64,000 nt of DNA, from positions 1 to 64,000 of the forward strand of contig JAYKXP010000164.1 of NCBI GenBank assembly GCA_037176845.1. The letters run 5' to 3'. The DNA comes from Paramarasmius palmivorus. Taxonomy: Eukaryota; Basidiomycota; Agaricomycetes; Agaricales; Marasmiaceae. Shown here piece by piece: positions 1 to 10,858 of this stretch. The first letter of the stretch is position 1. Every line of letters starts with the position of its first letter. The notes under the pieces are model-generated. The model was given only the letters and a program-made list of their open reading frames with translations. It made no database searches and was not told the DNA's origin. The translations under genes were made by a program, and so were the position numbers.

Positions 1-600
1 TTCCATGGCAAACTTGAGGGTTGGGTCAGTGGCCGATAGAGAGGCGACGATGGAGTACACAGGAAGGAGAGGTCGTTGGGAGCAGCGTTCGGATTCCGCG
101 TACCGCTCGTCGCGTTGCACCCTCTACACTCCTATATGCCTTCATGATGGCAAATCATCTCCGTTCACCTTCCTCCCCCATTCTCTCTGCGATCCCCTAT
201 ATGCATTCTTCGCCCTGCTCCTCTGTATTAGACCTTCCGTCATTTGCCCCTTTGCTTTTGGGCTCGTTCCTTCCGCCAGGCATGGAAGTGGGCGTGGGGA
301 AAGAGCTTTGATCAGCGTGGCTGGGTACCAGTCACGAGGGAGTATCAGAAGCAGCGCTGACCCCTTAACCCGTTTTTCCAGACGTTACCCGCATTTCCAT
401 AGTCACGAAGACGGGCTTAGTTCGTCGCTGTCCCTAACCTCTCTCTTACCGCTCCGTTCAAGGCCTTCACAATGAACGAGCGCTATGATCTTGCTCTGGT
501 TCTGCAGTTCAACGTGTAAAAGTACAGTATTCTTCCTTTCCCTTCATGTTCGACTACTGACTCATCTCTCGGATCCATGAAAGTTGTACCCGGGTGCTAT
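1..600. repeat. Degenerate long repeat, block 1
   Basis: This stretch resembles parts of 3440-5390. Shared patches include aacttgaggg followed by a gaagatg/ggaaggagaggt block, a cgctcgtcgc patch, an accctctaca patch, and a 3' patch (gtacgtcgtagctgctttc here, ggtatgtcgtcgctgcgttc near 5295). Open frames here have no recognisable domain and do not keep one frame between copies, so I read it as an old non-coding or badly decayed duplicated unit. Confidence 0.45.
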
Positions 601-659
601 ATGTACAGAGAGATGGGTACGTCGTAGCTGCTTTCTTTCTGATCAGTCAACGAACTTCG

Positions 660-2985
660 ATGATGCTGTTACTGTCATCTAGGTATCTATCTCTTTTGTA
701 CCTTGATTTACAAAGAGTTAAGAGTTAGGGTTACTCTACATTTTCTCTGAACGTCCATCGCCGCTTTCTTACAAGTCCTTTACGATGAACATGGTTGAAA
801 GGTAGCAAGCGAACCCATTACCTACGTGTACACAATGCAATGCTCTACATTGATGATAATTTGATTTTCCGAACGTTCTGACGATGATACTGTGGTGCTG
901 ATACATGTTCTCCTTGACAACGTATGATGTTGCATTAAAGCTGCTGAGATTTTCGCGTCATTATTATCCAATTAAATTCACGGTGTCACTGATGTTCTTT
1001 ACATCAACCTTCGAATCCAGAATAAGTTCTCGTGTTGAAGGCGAGGCAGTGCTTTTTTACGTCGTGCATTAGTTCTCGGGTCGGTGATTGAGCGATGGTT
1101 CTCGGAATTGATACGCTACTAGTATAAAGGGCAGGTATTTCTCTTTGTTGATACAATGAATACTAGGTCTATGAAAGTTAATGCATATCCCAACTTATAC
1201 ATTAGAGAATATCGATTCTCTTTTCCGCGCTCCAATTTGCAATATCTGAAGACTTTGTAACGTTTATGAGTGGTATGTAATAACACTTCTGGGCCAGCAC
1301 TATAATCTAGCCACAGGGATGTTTATCATAAAATGCAAGCTCGTTGAACTGAGGCCCTTCTTACACGCATCACCTTTCCCGCCACTCAGAATGATAACTA
1401 GGCGGCATCTCCGACACCCTGACGTGTCCTGTTCGCTGGTGTGGCCTCCGCTCGATGTCATAGTGGTACACGACCACTTGATCGAGGGTACTCTCTTCGC
1501 CAATGACCTCTTCATCCTCTCCTTCATTCTGACCTGTAGTAGCCCCGTGACTCTCCGGAACGTGTGGGGCGTTGGATCCCGGATTCAAACGATCCTTTCG
1601 TGAACCATTTTTCTCGGAGGAGTATGTATACGGAGAAATGGGATCAGTGCGTTCTGCTCGTTTACCGGCGAAAGACCTTCGGTACCAAACATAGATTGCA
1701 ATTGCGGCTAAGACGAAGAGCAGACCAAGAGTAGTACCCAAAATAACACTGAGGCGGGATCTGGGAGTAGTGTTATGAGGGTTTGCGGTGGGGATTTCAG
1801 GCGAGCTGGATGCCACAGCCGTAGTGGAAGAATAGGTAGCCACCGGAGTAGCCTCAGAGTCAGCTGTTGATCTGGGCCCAGCCGGCTGAGATGTCGAAAA
1901 AATTGTGTTTGTCAAAGTGTACGTTTCGGCTTGTGTAGTACTTTCGTGGAAATTAATCATGTTAGTTGAATGATATCGTGGATTGACCAAGACTTCGTAC
2001 CTTGGTTCCGTCATAGTAATCTTCCCTCCTAGTCGTGCCGATGTACCGAATCTGGAATCGGTCATTATTGCTTGTCAGAAGACGCGAACATAGGTAGAGC
2101 TTACCCAGAAGCTTCCAAGTGGTATATTCTGCTGATTACAGTTAGTTGTGTACAGAGTTTCGCATGTGTGGACATACCCTGTTCTTGTCGCAGTAAAAGG
2201 TATTGTTCCATCAGTCTGGTCGGGCTTGGAGTTCATTTCGATTACACTGCTGGTGATAACAGGGCTGTCTTTTACAAAAATTATCTGGATATTGTCGAAT
2301 GAAAACCCTGGAAGGCCTGGAAACCTCCATTTCGCACTAGTCGGAACATTCACCGTTCCTGTGGACGGAACGTCGATGTTACTTAGAGATGATGCTATGA
2401 AGTCTAGCACTGGAGTAGCAAGGGCCACCAAGGCCAAAGAGGACAAGAAAGCGATAACCCTAGAGCAATTTGGTCGATCGAGTGGTATAATATGAGACTG
2501 ACACGTACCTTGGACGTATAATCATTCTAAACAAAGGATGAATCGCCAGATTCACGAGAATGAGAGGCCCGGGGGAGACAATGTAAGCAAGCAACCTCTG
2601 TCTCATTTGGGCTTTTGAAAGCAGGTCATGAAGTATTGCCATCCAGTGCGATGCAGGATAACACGGAAACCAACTCATTCCAGGCAATTCAATGATGAAA
2701 AGTTGTGATGACAAGTGAGGTATTGTACGATGCCATGATCATTGAATGACAGAAAAAGTTATAAGGAGGAGCGCAAGTCAATCTCTCGGCCTCTACCCAC
2801 CAGTTCACAGGTCACCGAAAGTCGGGTGCGACGGTGGGATACTGCAGGTGACAACTACCGGAATAGAAATCCATGACGTCCCTCGCGAGATGTCAGTGAC
2901 CGTACTTTGATCGTGTTCGCATTTACATCACTCAATTGAGACGCCAGATGACCTCCGAATTAGGAATTGCTGATTCCTATGGTAT
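660..2985. repeat. Direct duplication, copy 1 (partner 8565-10535)
   Basis: Bases 660-955 match 8568-8853 closely, and 1285-2985 match 8854-10535. The block carries the class I membrane protein gene and its flanks. Copy 1 has about 330 extra bases at 956-1284 that are absent from copy 2. Part of that segment (about 1200-1370) also resembles 12300-12500, so copy 2 more likely suffered a deletion than copy 1 an insertion. Part of the same flank is recognisable behind the class I gene at 13339-14426 (about 14900-15020). Confidence 0.8.
1370..2525 (-). CDS. Class I single-pass membrane protein with PPxY tail
   Basis: Function unknown. My model has five exons on the minus strand: 2525-2509, 2459-2178, 2131-2105, 2051-2001, 1940-1370. 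They sum to 948 bases, exactly 316 codons, and every intron is phase 2 with GT..AG ends. The 17-base first exon (ATGATTATACGTCCAAG) joins a hydrophobic stretch to give a signal peptide. An ectodomain of about 100 residues follows (FIASSLS, PSTGTVNVP), then a Ser/Thr-rich stalk, one helix (about residues 188-212, TTLGLLFVLAAIAIYVWY) and an acidic tail. The tail has ISPYTYSS near the membrane, then DIERRP, and ends MPPSYHSEWRER. DIERRP aligns with the DSGWRP box of the other genes, and PPSY is a WW-domain ligand. Its nearest relative is 8936-10070. The membrane topology is well supported by sequence; endocytic control through the PPxY is inference. Confidence 0.8.
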
Positions 2986-3439
2986 TAGATGATGATATTA
3001 CTGCGCTTGGCTGCGCATATGATGTTGCCACGGGGCTCCATAATGATAAAACCAGATCGCAGCTCGTATCATACTGTCCCTCAATATCGATGCTTCTTCC
3101 CCTCAAAGCGGTGAAGTTCACGGGCACGTCCGAGCCGGAGCTCCTAGCCCTAACCCTCGTCCTTTGCGAGAATTGATTACGTACTTTTTTGTTTCCTCGA
3201 CGTCCATCATCCCGCTTTTGCTCTCCATCGAAGCCAGCGAAAATATCCCCCGAAAGAGATGTTTTTTTGATTCTCAGATTACCAGGACGAGGACATCCTT
3301 CAGCATAGACTCAACGGCTGGTCAAGCTGACGAGTTGTTCAAAGGTAAGAATTGATCAAGCTTTTTTCCCTTGTTAACGAGCTCACTAACATACCCGTCA
3401 GCGTAGAACAGACGGGGGTATGACTGGGGTTGTGATAAT
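2986..3439. other. Spacer without recognised genes
   Basis: Short open frames on both strands have no domain, no convincing start context and no match to other parts of the window. I see nothing more here. Confidence 0.3.
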
Positions 3440-5390
3440 CTCTGAGTATTGGACTCGTTAGGATGGACGCAGAAGCTTGAGGTACGTTGCCCAGATGCAC
3501 TCCTGAACCATCTGACATATGCTCCTCCAGCCGGCTGCCCCAAGGGCGTGGCCTATCTTCGGATCGACAACGCTTTCCGGAAGTCTTCGCGATGTCTTCT
3601 TCAACGTCCTCCTAGTCCCTCCATGATCGTCATCTCCCACCGTTTCGGTATACATCCCGTTGATACACTTGACGAGTAGGCCGGATCTTCTGGCACTCTT
3701 TCTTTTGGCTGACACTTTCCTTCCTCGTTTAGCTGCCCAACTCCACCAGAACTCACCGTGGCCTGAATCTAACACGCCCGCTATGGAGATCCCTCATATC
3801 CTCGCCTATCGTCGTCCACTCGCTGGAGCACCGCACCTCCTCCCGCCGTCACTCTTTTCTCCAACGTTCCGACGTCATTCCCATGGAAAGTTTGAGGCTG
3901 TGATAAATGGTCGGTTTATAAGCGTAGATGTGCTGCGCAGGAATCATGAAGGAGACGCTTGAGGTATGTTGGCTAGCCGCGCTCCTGAACAATCTCTGAC
4001 ATAGGCTCCTCTAGCCACTTACTCGAAGGCAAGACCAACCGTCAACTTGACAACGTTCCCATGCTCCATGTCGTTCGAACGACCCATCGTTGTCGTCTTC
4101 CAAGCTATCGCGCATGTACTACTGCTTCGGTACACCTGTGGATAATGGTTACTCCAAATCTTCGGGCTCTGGCTCTCTTTGCTGACGTTTCCTACCACCG
4201 ATTTTTTCGCTACCCAAACGAACGCAAATTTCTTCGTTCACTACACCTGTGATGAAGAGCATCCGTACCTTCAAGCATCGTCGTCCACTTTGGTGGAACA
4301 CCCTATCTCCCCTCGAACATTCCGTCGCCGTTTGGTTAGGGTCCTTGAGGATAGGGGTTCGTGGTCGATTGAGATGTGAAGATGGGATACATCGAAAGGA
4401 GAGGTTGTTAGAAAGCGAGTTCACATTCCGCTTATCGCTCGTCGCCGCGTGCCTCTCTGGAAGACACATACGAAGACACATACTCTACCCCCTCCGGAAT
4501 TCCCTCTACTTTCGCGTTCATCCCCCAGGAATAACCATTTCTCTCTGCGATACCCCACATCCTCCCTCTGCCGATGGTGTCCTCCGCCATCTTTTTGCTC
4601 GGTATTGGGCCTTGGGTTCGTTTGTTCCCCGAGATATGGAAGTAGGCGTAGGTGGACCTCCGATGGGCGTGGCTCCGTTTTCTAGGTGTTACGGCTACAT
4701 TCACATCGATGGAGTATTACTCGTCGTTTGCTTTCGTCGATCAGGTACCCGACCCGAACTGAGTAGGGGCAACAATATATTACACTGTTCACTTCGCTGG
4801 ATTGCCCTAATTGCCTTATTCTCGACTATTCCGAAGTCTCTTCAGGAGGAACTTGAGGGTACGATGAGTAGTTGGTTGATAACCGAAGATGGGCTCGTCA
4901 GAAGTAGGCTCAAATCCTGTTGTTCGCTCGTCGCATTTCTCGCTCCGGAAGACTCCAACCCCCTCTACAATACCAGGGCGTGGCCGGGTACTTGGTTAAG
5001 GGTATGTTATCCAGTCACAAAAGAGTTTTAAAACAAGCGCTGATTTACCTCTCCCCTCCTAGGCGTTGCTGACACTCCCATGGTCATCACAGTCGTTATC
5101 GTCCAAGATCTCCACGACGCGGAAGGAGCGCTATGATCTCAATTCGATTTCGAAGTTCAGGGTGTACAGGTATGGTATTCTTTCTTCTCATCCATGTTCA
5201 ACTGACACTCATCTCCCAAATCCACCAGGTGCGTACTTCTTACTCATAAGGATAGCTGTGACCCCGCGCTATACGTATTGGTCACAGAGATGTGGGGTAT
5301 GTCGTCGCTGCGTTCTTTTTGACCAGTCAACGCACTCTTATGTTGTTGGGATTCATCGAGGTGGCTATTATGCGTCTGGACGTTCTTTCT
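3440..5390. repeat. Degenerate tandem repeats, block 2
   Basis: A unit of very roughly 400-500 bases recurs with heavy divergence (about 3480-3950, 3955-4340, 4340-4840, 4840-5240). The landmarks are a 'cttgaggt' patch, 'gctcctgaac..tctgacatatgctcctc' style patches, and 'ttcgctcgtcgc' next to a 'ggaagac' patch. It resembles 1-600. The 260-codon open frame at 4252-5031 lies across two units and itself contains the repeat, so I do not call it a gene. No domain is visible. Confidence 0.45.
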
Positions 5391-5591
5391 GAACCTATAC
5401 TAGAAGGGTAGCAAACTATTGCCTACGTGTACACGATATCGTACAATCGTCACCACTGGAATCATTCCGAGACCGCTGACAATGATGTCTCCTTGACAAC
5501 GCTTGTGATATTAACAACGATTCAAACTTGCGAGGGCCCAATCACATAAGGTTTAGGTTGTGAAGAGGTGTTCATCTGGTCTGGTTACACT

Positions 5592-6140
5592 AGTTGTGAA
5601 GGTATGTTTTCATCACTCTGGTGACCGTCGGATTTGATCGTAGATCCTCGCCGCAACTACCGTTGGCTTTGCTCAAAACATGATATCTGGCGCGACGAAC
5701 CTTTGATATCACATACCAAATACGGATGCAAACTAACATTGCCTCGCACGGCGCGTTGCAGGGAATAGGGAGTGTAACCTCTACTGTATGCTGGCTTCGT
5801 ATACCTTCTTACTTAATGTCGGAAGCAGATTCCAGATGAACGGAATGCTACGTGCGTCTTTTCTTCGGGACCTCCTGATGATTCGTGAATCTCATTCCCA
5901 CTCTCGTGCTTCAGCGCGAGCGTCATTCTTTATTCACCTCCTCTGCCGTGATCTCCGAATCCGGCTTCTTCTCCTAATAATACACCATCGTGATCTACTT
6001 TTCTAACTCCACCCCGTATCCGGAGTGACTGATCACCCATCTACTCAACCTGATTCAGAAGCGTCTGTAGTATTAGATTCACGACGAACTCGTGGTCACC
6101 CGTGAGAGTATCTTCTGGTGCTATGCATGTATGATCAAGA
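5592..6140 (+). pseudogene. Class III membrane protein pseudogene (5' half)
   Basis: This aligns with the intact class III gene at 17692-18966. Matching patches are ctcaaaacatgat.tctggcg (about 5675), the gattccag acceptor (about 5828), ggacct.ctgatgatt (about 5867) and the aattcggcttcttc region (about 5960). The ectodomain frame is broken: where the intact gene reads on past ATGATCGCTGGCGA, this copy soon meets TGA, and a second TGA follows the GPPDDS patch. No transmembrane exon follows. It is a relic of the same exon set. Confidence 0.7.
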
Positions 6141-7101
6141 CAGGCGTCAAATCGAAAGGTTCTTGAAGTTGCCGTCTTCGCGGTGATGATCGTTTTTCGT
6201 CGTTTATGGGGTGCACAACACCTAGAGCGGAGCTCTGATCAGAAGCATAGCATTATCGTTGGAGAGGGCTGAAGGGGCTGGAGTTCTGTGGTCTGACCTT
6301 ACAACGCGTTTCGTGTGGGCTAATGATATCGAACGCAAGCCGAACAAGCTGCAGGGATATGAGCCTGATTCTAGATCAAATCCAGACATGTGAGTACTAT
6401 GAGGCTCTATAAGAACGCATGTACCAAAATAAGAATGACGAAGTAACATAACGGGCTCGCTCATATACTGCTAGTCCAGGTAATGGGTAATAGGGTTCCA
6501 GAGATTGTAAGGGCGACGTAGGTGTTACACCCATCAGTCAATGAATTGGTCAAGGAAGAAGGAGAAGGAAGTTATCCAGAACAATAATGATTTTGACCAA
6601 GTTGTTCATCATGATCCTGCACATGGGTTTACAGACGTGTTGATAATCAATGGCGCTGGATGTCAAGCATCGTGATCGTCCTCTTCGGATACACAATGTC
6701 GGATAAAATCATTATCATTACGAGCTGGTTCATCATACGTTAACTTCGAAGTTGGAATTATTAAGGACGTGGTTGATCTTGAGGGAAAATGTAGAGTATT
6801 TCGAACTTGTATGAATGTCGTGTCATAATGGTGATCAGTTATGGACTATAAATGCAGTCCTGTTATCAAACTGGAGGTGGTTCCCCGCTCTCTCCTCACC
6901 CTCATACTTGCAGCAACAGGAAACAAAATCCAGTGTGGGCAGTGATAGCACAACTCTCGGAGGACATGTGTAAGCAACACCTCATTTGTGCTAGCTATAT
7001 TATTCAAAACGAAAGTACCTCAGCTACCGTGCGTATAACTACAGCTACACCACCACCTACTACAAATATGACTTCATCGATTACCGAGATCTTTGATCCA
7101 A
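6141..7101. other. Spacer; part resembles 62680-62830
   Basis: Bases 6440-6530 (ataacgggctcgctcatatactg..ggttccagagattgtaagg) resemble 62700-62800, so this flank was also copied. ATG at 6841 opens a frame with a short hydrophobic run (RSLLTLILAATG) that could be a signal peptide for the class V gene downstream, but I could not link it by clean splice sites. The Thr-rich frame at 7015-7100 may be a lost stalk exon. Confidence 0.3.
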
Positions 7102-7410
7102 GTAGGCTTACAGTTCCTTACTCCTACGCAATTGGATGTTGACTCGGATGTCATTAATAGCTACTTCCATTAACCCATGTAGGCTTACAGTTCCTTAATC
7201 CTAGGCAATTGGATGCTGACTCTGATGTCATTAGCAACTAGCTTCACTGAACCACGTAGGCTCCTTTCTTAATCTTAGGCGAATTGTCGCTGACTGACAT
7301 TAGCAACAAGCTTGTCAGAGGGCATTATTCCACGTAGGCCTCCAGTTCCTTACTTCTAGGCAATTGGATGCTGATTCAGATGTCATTAGCAACTACATCA
7401 CCCAACGATC
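7102..7410 (+). repeat. 77-bp tandem repeat, four copies
   Basis: Units begin with gtaggc at 7102, 7179, 7256 and 7334, giving spacings of 77, 77 and 78. The core is cttacagttccttaatcctaggcaattggatgctgac..gatgtcattagcaacta, and the third unit is the most degraded. The period is not a multiple of three, so it cannot be a simple protein repeat. Each unit carries AG acceptor-like and branch-point-like sites (gctgac), so it may be a duplicated intron-exon border. It overlaps the 5' end of the class V gene. Confidence 0.85.
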
Positions 7411-8489
7411 CCCCTATCTTTCATACTCAAGATACCACCGACAGTACATCATCGTTCACGTCGTCAATATCATCTCTCAGCGGGAAAGTTGGCACATCAA
7501 CTAGTGAAACCATCACAGGTATTTATTCTCCTTAAGAATCCCAATATCACGGCTATTAACATATACTTCAAGCATTGTCAAGCACAGCTTCCACTCCGCG
7601 AGTCACCCCACAAATCAGCTTCCTTCTCAACATCCTCACTACATGTGAGCCAGCCACGATACAATGGAAAGGGTCCAACATCGATAACATCTCTTTCAAC
7701 CTAACAATTAGTTACGACGACCCCGACAGTCCAACTCATGCCAAGTCCGAATTTCCCCTTGCAAACGCTGTCAACGCGTCGACAAATGTCTATGACTGGC
7801 CTAAAGTGAATATCCCAGAGGGAAGGTACACATTGAATGCTTTGGATCAGATAAACACGAGAACACTTGCGATGGGGCCGTTCCTCGTTGACAATGGTAC
7901 AGATACATCGTGCCTTCTGTCAAATGGTAGCTCTAATATGACGAGGTAGGCGTGTACAATTCTCTCATTTAAATTAGTCCTTCTTACACCCTTGACACAG
8001 TATCGAACAACCAGGGCCGAGTTCAACAAGGTATCTACACAAACATTTAACCGGATCCTTCGACTCGTTTATTGACAGTAACTATATAGCGCCTCTAGTC
8101 CTTTACATACCAACACTTCTAGCAAACCGAGTACCAAACTTCCAACAATAATAGGGGCAACAGTTGGACCAGTGCTATTCGTCATCATGCTCATCTCTCT
8201 GATATACCTATACTGGTGGAGAAAAGCACCACAACTCACGCAAAATACCCCGCCTATCAACCCATACCCTGCCGAATATCTCAAGTCTAGCGATATTGTT
8301 CCTCATAAATTCCGAGAGAATGAGGGGACTGATTCAAGCAATGAGGCTGCCCCAGATCACTTGGAAACCCCGCATGGGCACGCGAGAGTCCATCGACACG
8401 AAGATAGCGGCTGGAGACCTCAACCTCCGCCATCTACAACTGGAGGTAGTCTTATCCATATGCCCCCAGAATATGAAAATGCGTTGTAG
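7368..8489 (+). CDS. Class V single-pass membrane protein, DSGWRP and PPEY tail
   Basis: Function unknown. Exons 7368-7518, 7573-7945, 8001-8030 and 8123-8489 sum to 921 bases (306 residues). The start is uncertain: ATG 7368 lies in the last 77-bp repeat and gives no signal peptide, so upstream exons may be missing. A Ser/Thr-rich stretch leads into an ectodomain (LLNILTTCEPATIQWKG, then NISFNLTISYDDPDSP) matching the gene at 57714-58862. A 30-base mini-exon and a short stalk precede the helix (IIGATVGPVLFVIMLISLIYLYWW). The tail has NPYPAEY, then RHEDSGWRPQPPP and ends MPPEYENAL. The last two introns are phase 2, the first phase 1. The tail motifs are among the best preserved in the window. 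Confidence 0.7.
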
Positions 8490-8564
8490 AAAGACTATCA
8501 TTCCCGTATCCAGAGCTGCCAATCTGATGGCTGATTTTTAAATGCTTGCACGTTAGCTTGGTTC

Positions 8565-10535
8565 CTGCTGTTACTGCCATCTAGGCATCTATCTCTTTTG
8601 TACCTTGATTTACAAAGAGTTAAGAGTTAGGGTTACTCTACATTTTCTCTGAACGTTCATCACCGCTTTATTCCAAGTCCTTTACGATGAACATGGTTAA
8701 AATGTAGCAAGCGAACCCATTACCTACGTGTACACAATGCAATGCTCTACATTGATGATAATTTGATTTTCAGAATGTTCTGACGATGATAATGTGGTGC
8801 TGATACATGTTCTCCTTGACAACATATGATGTTGCATTAAAGCTGCTGAGATTTCTGGGCCAGCACTACAGTCTAACCCCAGGGATATTTATCATAAAAT
8901 GCCCTCTCGTTGAACTGAGGCCCTTCTTACACGCATCACCTTTCCCGCCACTCAGAATGATAACTAGGCGGGATCTCCAGTACCCTGACGTGTCCTGTTC
9001 GCTGGTGTGGCCTCCGCTCGCTGTCATAGTGGTACACGACCACGTGATCAAGGGTACTCTCTTCCCCAATGACCTCTTCATCCTCTCCTTCATTCTGACC
9101 TGTAGTAGCCCCGTGACTCTCCGGAATGTGTGGAGCGTTGGATACCAGATTTAAACGCTCCTTTCGTGAACCATTTTTCTCGGAGGAATATGTATACGGA
9201 GAAACGTGATCGGTGTGTTCTGCTCGTTTACCAGCGAAAGACCTTTGGTACCAAACATAGATCGCAATCGCGGCTAAGCCGAAGAGCAGACCAATAGTAG
9301 TACCAAAAATAACACCGATACGGGATCTGGGAGTAGTGTCATGAGGGTTTGCGGTGGGGATTTCAGGCGAGCCGGATGCCACAGTCGTAGCCACCGGAAT
9401 AGCCTCAGAGAAAGTCGTTGATGTGGGCCCAACCGGCTGAGATGTCGATGGAATTGAGTTTTCCGAAGTGAAGGTGTCGGTTTGCGTTGTACTTCCGTGG
9501 AAATTGATCATGTTAATCGGATGATATTGTGGATTGACCAAGACTTCGTACCTTGGTTCCGTCACAGTAATATTCCCTTCTACTCGTGCCGATGTACCGT
9601 ATCTGGAATCGGTCATTATTGCTTGTCAGAAGACACGAACATGGCTAGGGCTCACCCAGAAGCTTCCAAGTGGTATGTTCTACTGATTACAGTTAGTTGT
9701 GTACAGAGTTTCGCATGTGTGGACATACCCTGCTCTTGTCGCAGTAAAAGGTATTGTTCCTTCAGTTTGGCCGAGCTTGTGGTCCATTTCGATTACACTG
9801 CTGGTGGTAACAGGGCTGTCTTGTACAAAAATTATCTGGAATTTGTTGAATGGAAACATTGGAGGGCTTGGGTTTTTCCATTTCACAATGGCCGGAATAT
9901 TCACCGTTGCCGTGGACGGCACGACCATGAGAGACGATAACACGAAGTCGAAGAACGGATCAGCAAGAGCCAAGAAAGCCAAAGAAAATAAGAAAGCAAT
10001 AACCCTGAAGCGATTTGGTCAATCGAGTGGTGTAATATGAGACTGACACGTACCTTGGACGTATAATCATTTTCAGCAGAGGATGAATCGCCAGATTCAC
10101 GAGAATGAGAGGCCCGGGGGAGACAATGTAAGCAAGCAACTTCTGTCTCATTTGAGCTTTTGAAAGCAGGTCATGATCAATATTGCCATCCAGTGCAATA
10201 CAGGATAACACGGAAACCATCTCATTCCAGGCAATTCAATGATAAAAAGTTGTGATGACAAGTGAAGTATTGTACGATGGCATGATCATCGAATGACAGA
10301 ATAAGTTATAAGAAGGAGCGCAAGTCAATCTCTCAGCCTCTACCCACCAGTTCACAGGTCACCGAAAGTCGGGGGCGACGGTGTGATACTGCAGGCGACA
10401 ACTACCGGAATAGAAATCCATGACGTCCCTCGCGAGATGTCAGTACTAGTCAGTGACCGTACTTTGATCGTTTTCGCATTTACAACATCACTCGATTGAG
10501 ACGCCAGATGTACTCCGAATTAGGAATTGCTAATT
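8565..10535. repeat. Direct duplication, copy 2 (partner 660-2985)
   Basis: Near-identical to 660-955 plus 1285-2985. At its right end the homology stops abruptly around 10535 (gaattgctaatt|aactcctctgcc) and runs straight into a fragment matching 5935-6140, a visible recombination junction between two unrelated parts of the cluster. Confidence 0.8.
8936..10070 (-). CDS. Class I single-pass membrane protein, duplicate of 1370-2525
   Basis: Function unknown. Exons 10070-10054, 10004-9729, 9682-9656, 9602-9552 and 9491-8936 sum to 927 bases, exactly 309 codons (308 residues), all phase-2 introns at the same places as in 1370-2525. It has a signal peptide from the split first exon, an ectodomain (FVLSSLMVVPSTATVNIP), a stalk, one helix (VIFGTTIGLLFGLAAIAIYVWY) and a tail with SPYTYSS, YDSERRP and EIPPSYHSEW. 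DSERRP is closer to the family box DSGWRP than DIERRP of its twin. Differences from the twin are spread over exons and keep the frame, which suggests that both copies are or were until recently under constraint. Confidence 0.8.
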
Positions 10536-10765
10536 AACTCCTCTGCCGTGATCTCCGAATCCGGCTTCTTCTCCTAATAATACACCATCGTGATCTACTT
10601 TTCTAACTCCACCCCGTATCCGGAGTGACTGATCACCCATCTACTCAACCTAATTCAGAAGCGTCTGTAGTATCAAATTCACGACGAACTCGTGGTCACC
10701 TGTGAGAGTATCTTCCGGTGCTATGCAGGTATGATCAAGACTGGGGTCAAATCGAAAGGTTCTTT
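10536..10765 (+). pseudogene. Class III gene fragment
   Basis: About 230 bases nearly identical to 5935-6140 and related to 18108-18230 of the intact class III gene (exon 2 end, following intron and stalk exon). Both ends are cut: the left end joins the class I duplication and no transmembrane exon follows. It cannot encode a complete product. Confidence 0.7.
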
Positions 10766-10858
10766 GATGTGCTATTCTTGTGGTTTCTCAGTGTTGCGGG
10801 TGCGAGCTATTGAATGTTCCTTCCGTTACGCTAATGCTTGTGCTTTCCCCAGAACATA

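Noticed and set aside
4252..5031. 260-codon open frame
   Set aside because: It runs across two degenerate repeat units, its internal parts resemble each other and 1-600 only at the DNA level, and no domain, signal peptide or splice structure is visible.
7102..7410. CRISPR-like direct repeats
   Set aside because: The units are contiguous 77-bp tandem copies without spacers, in a eukaryotic context.
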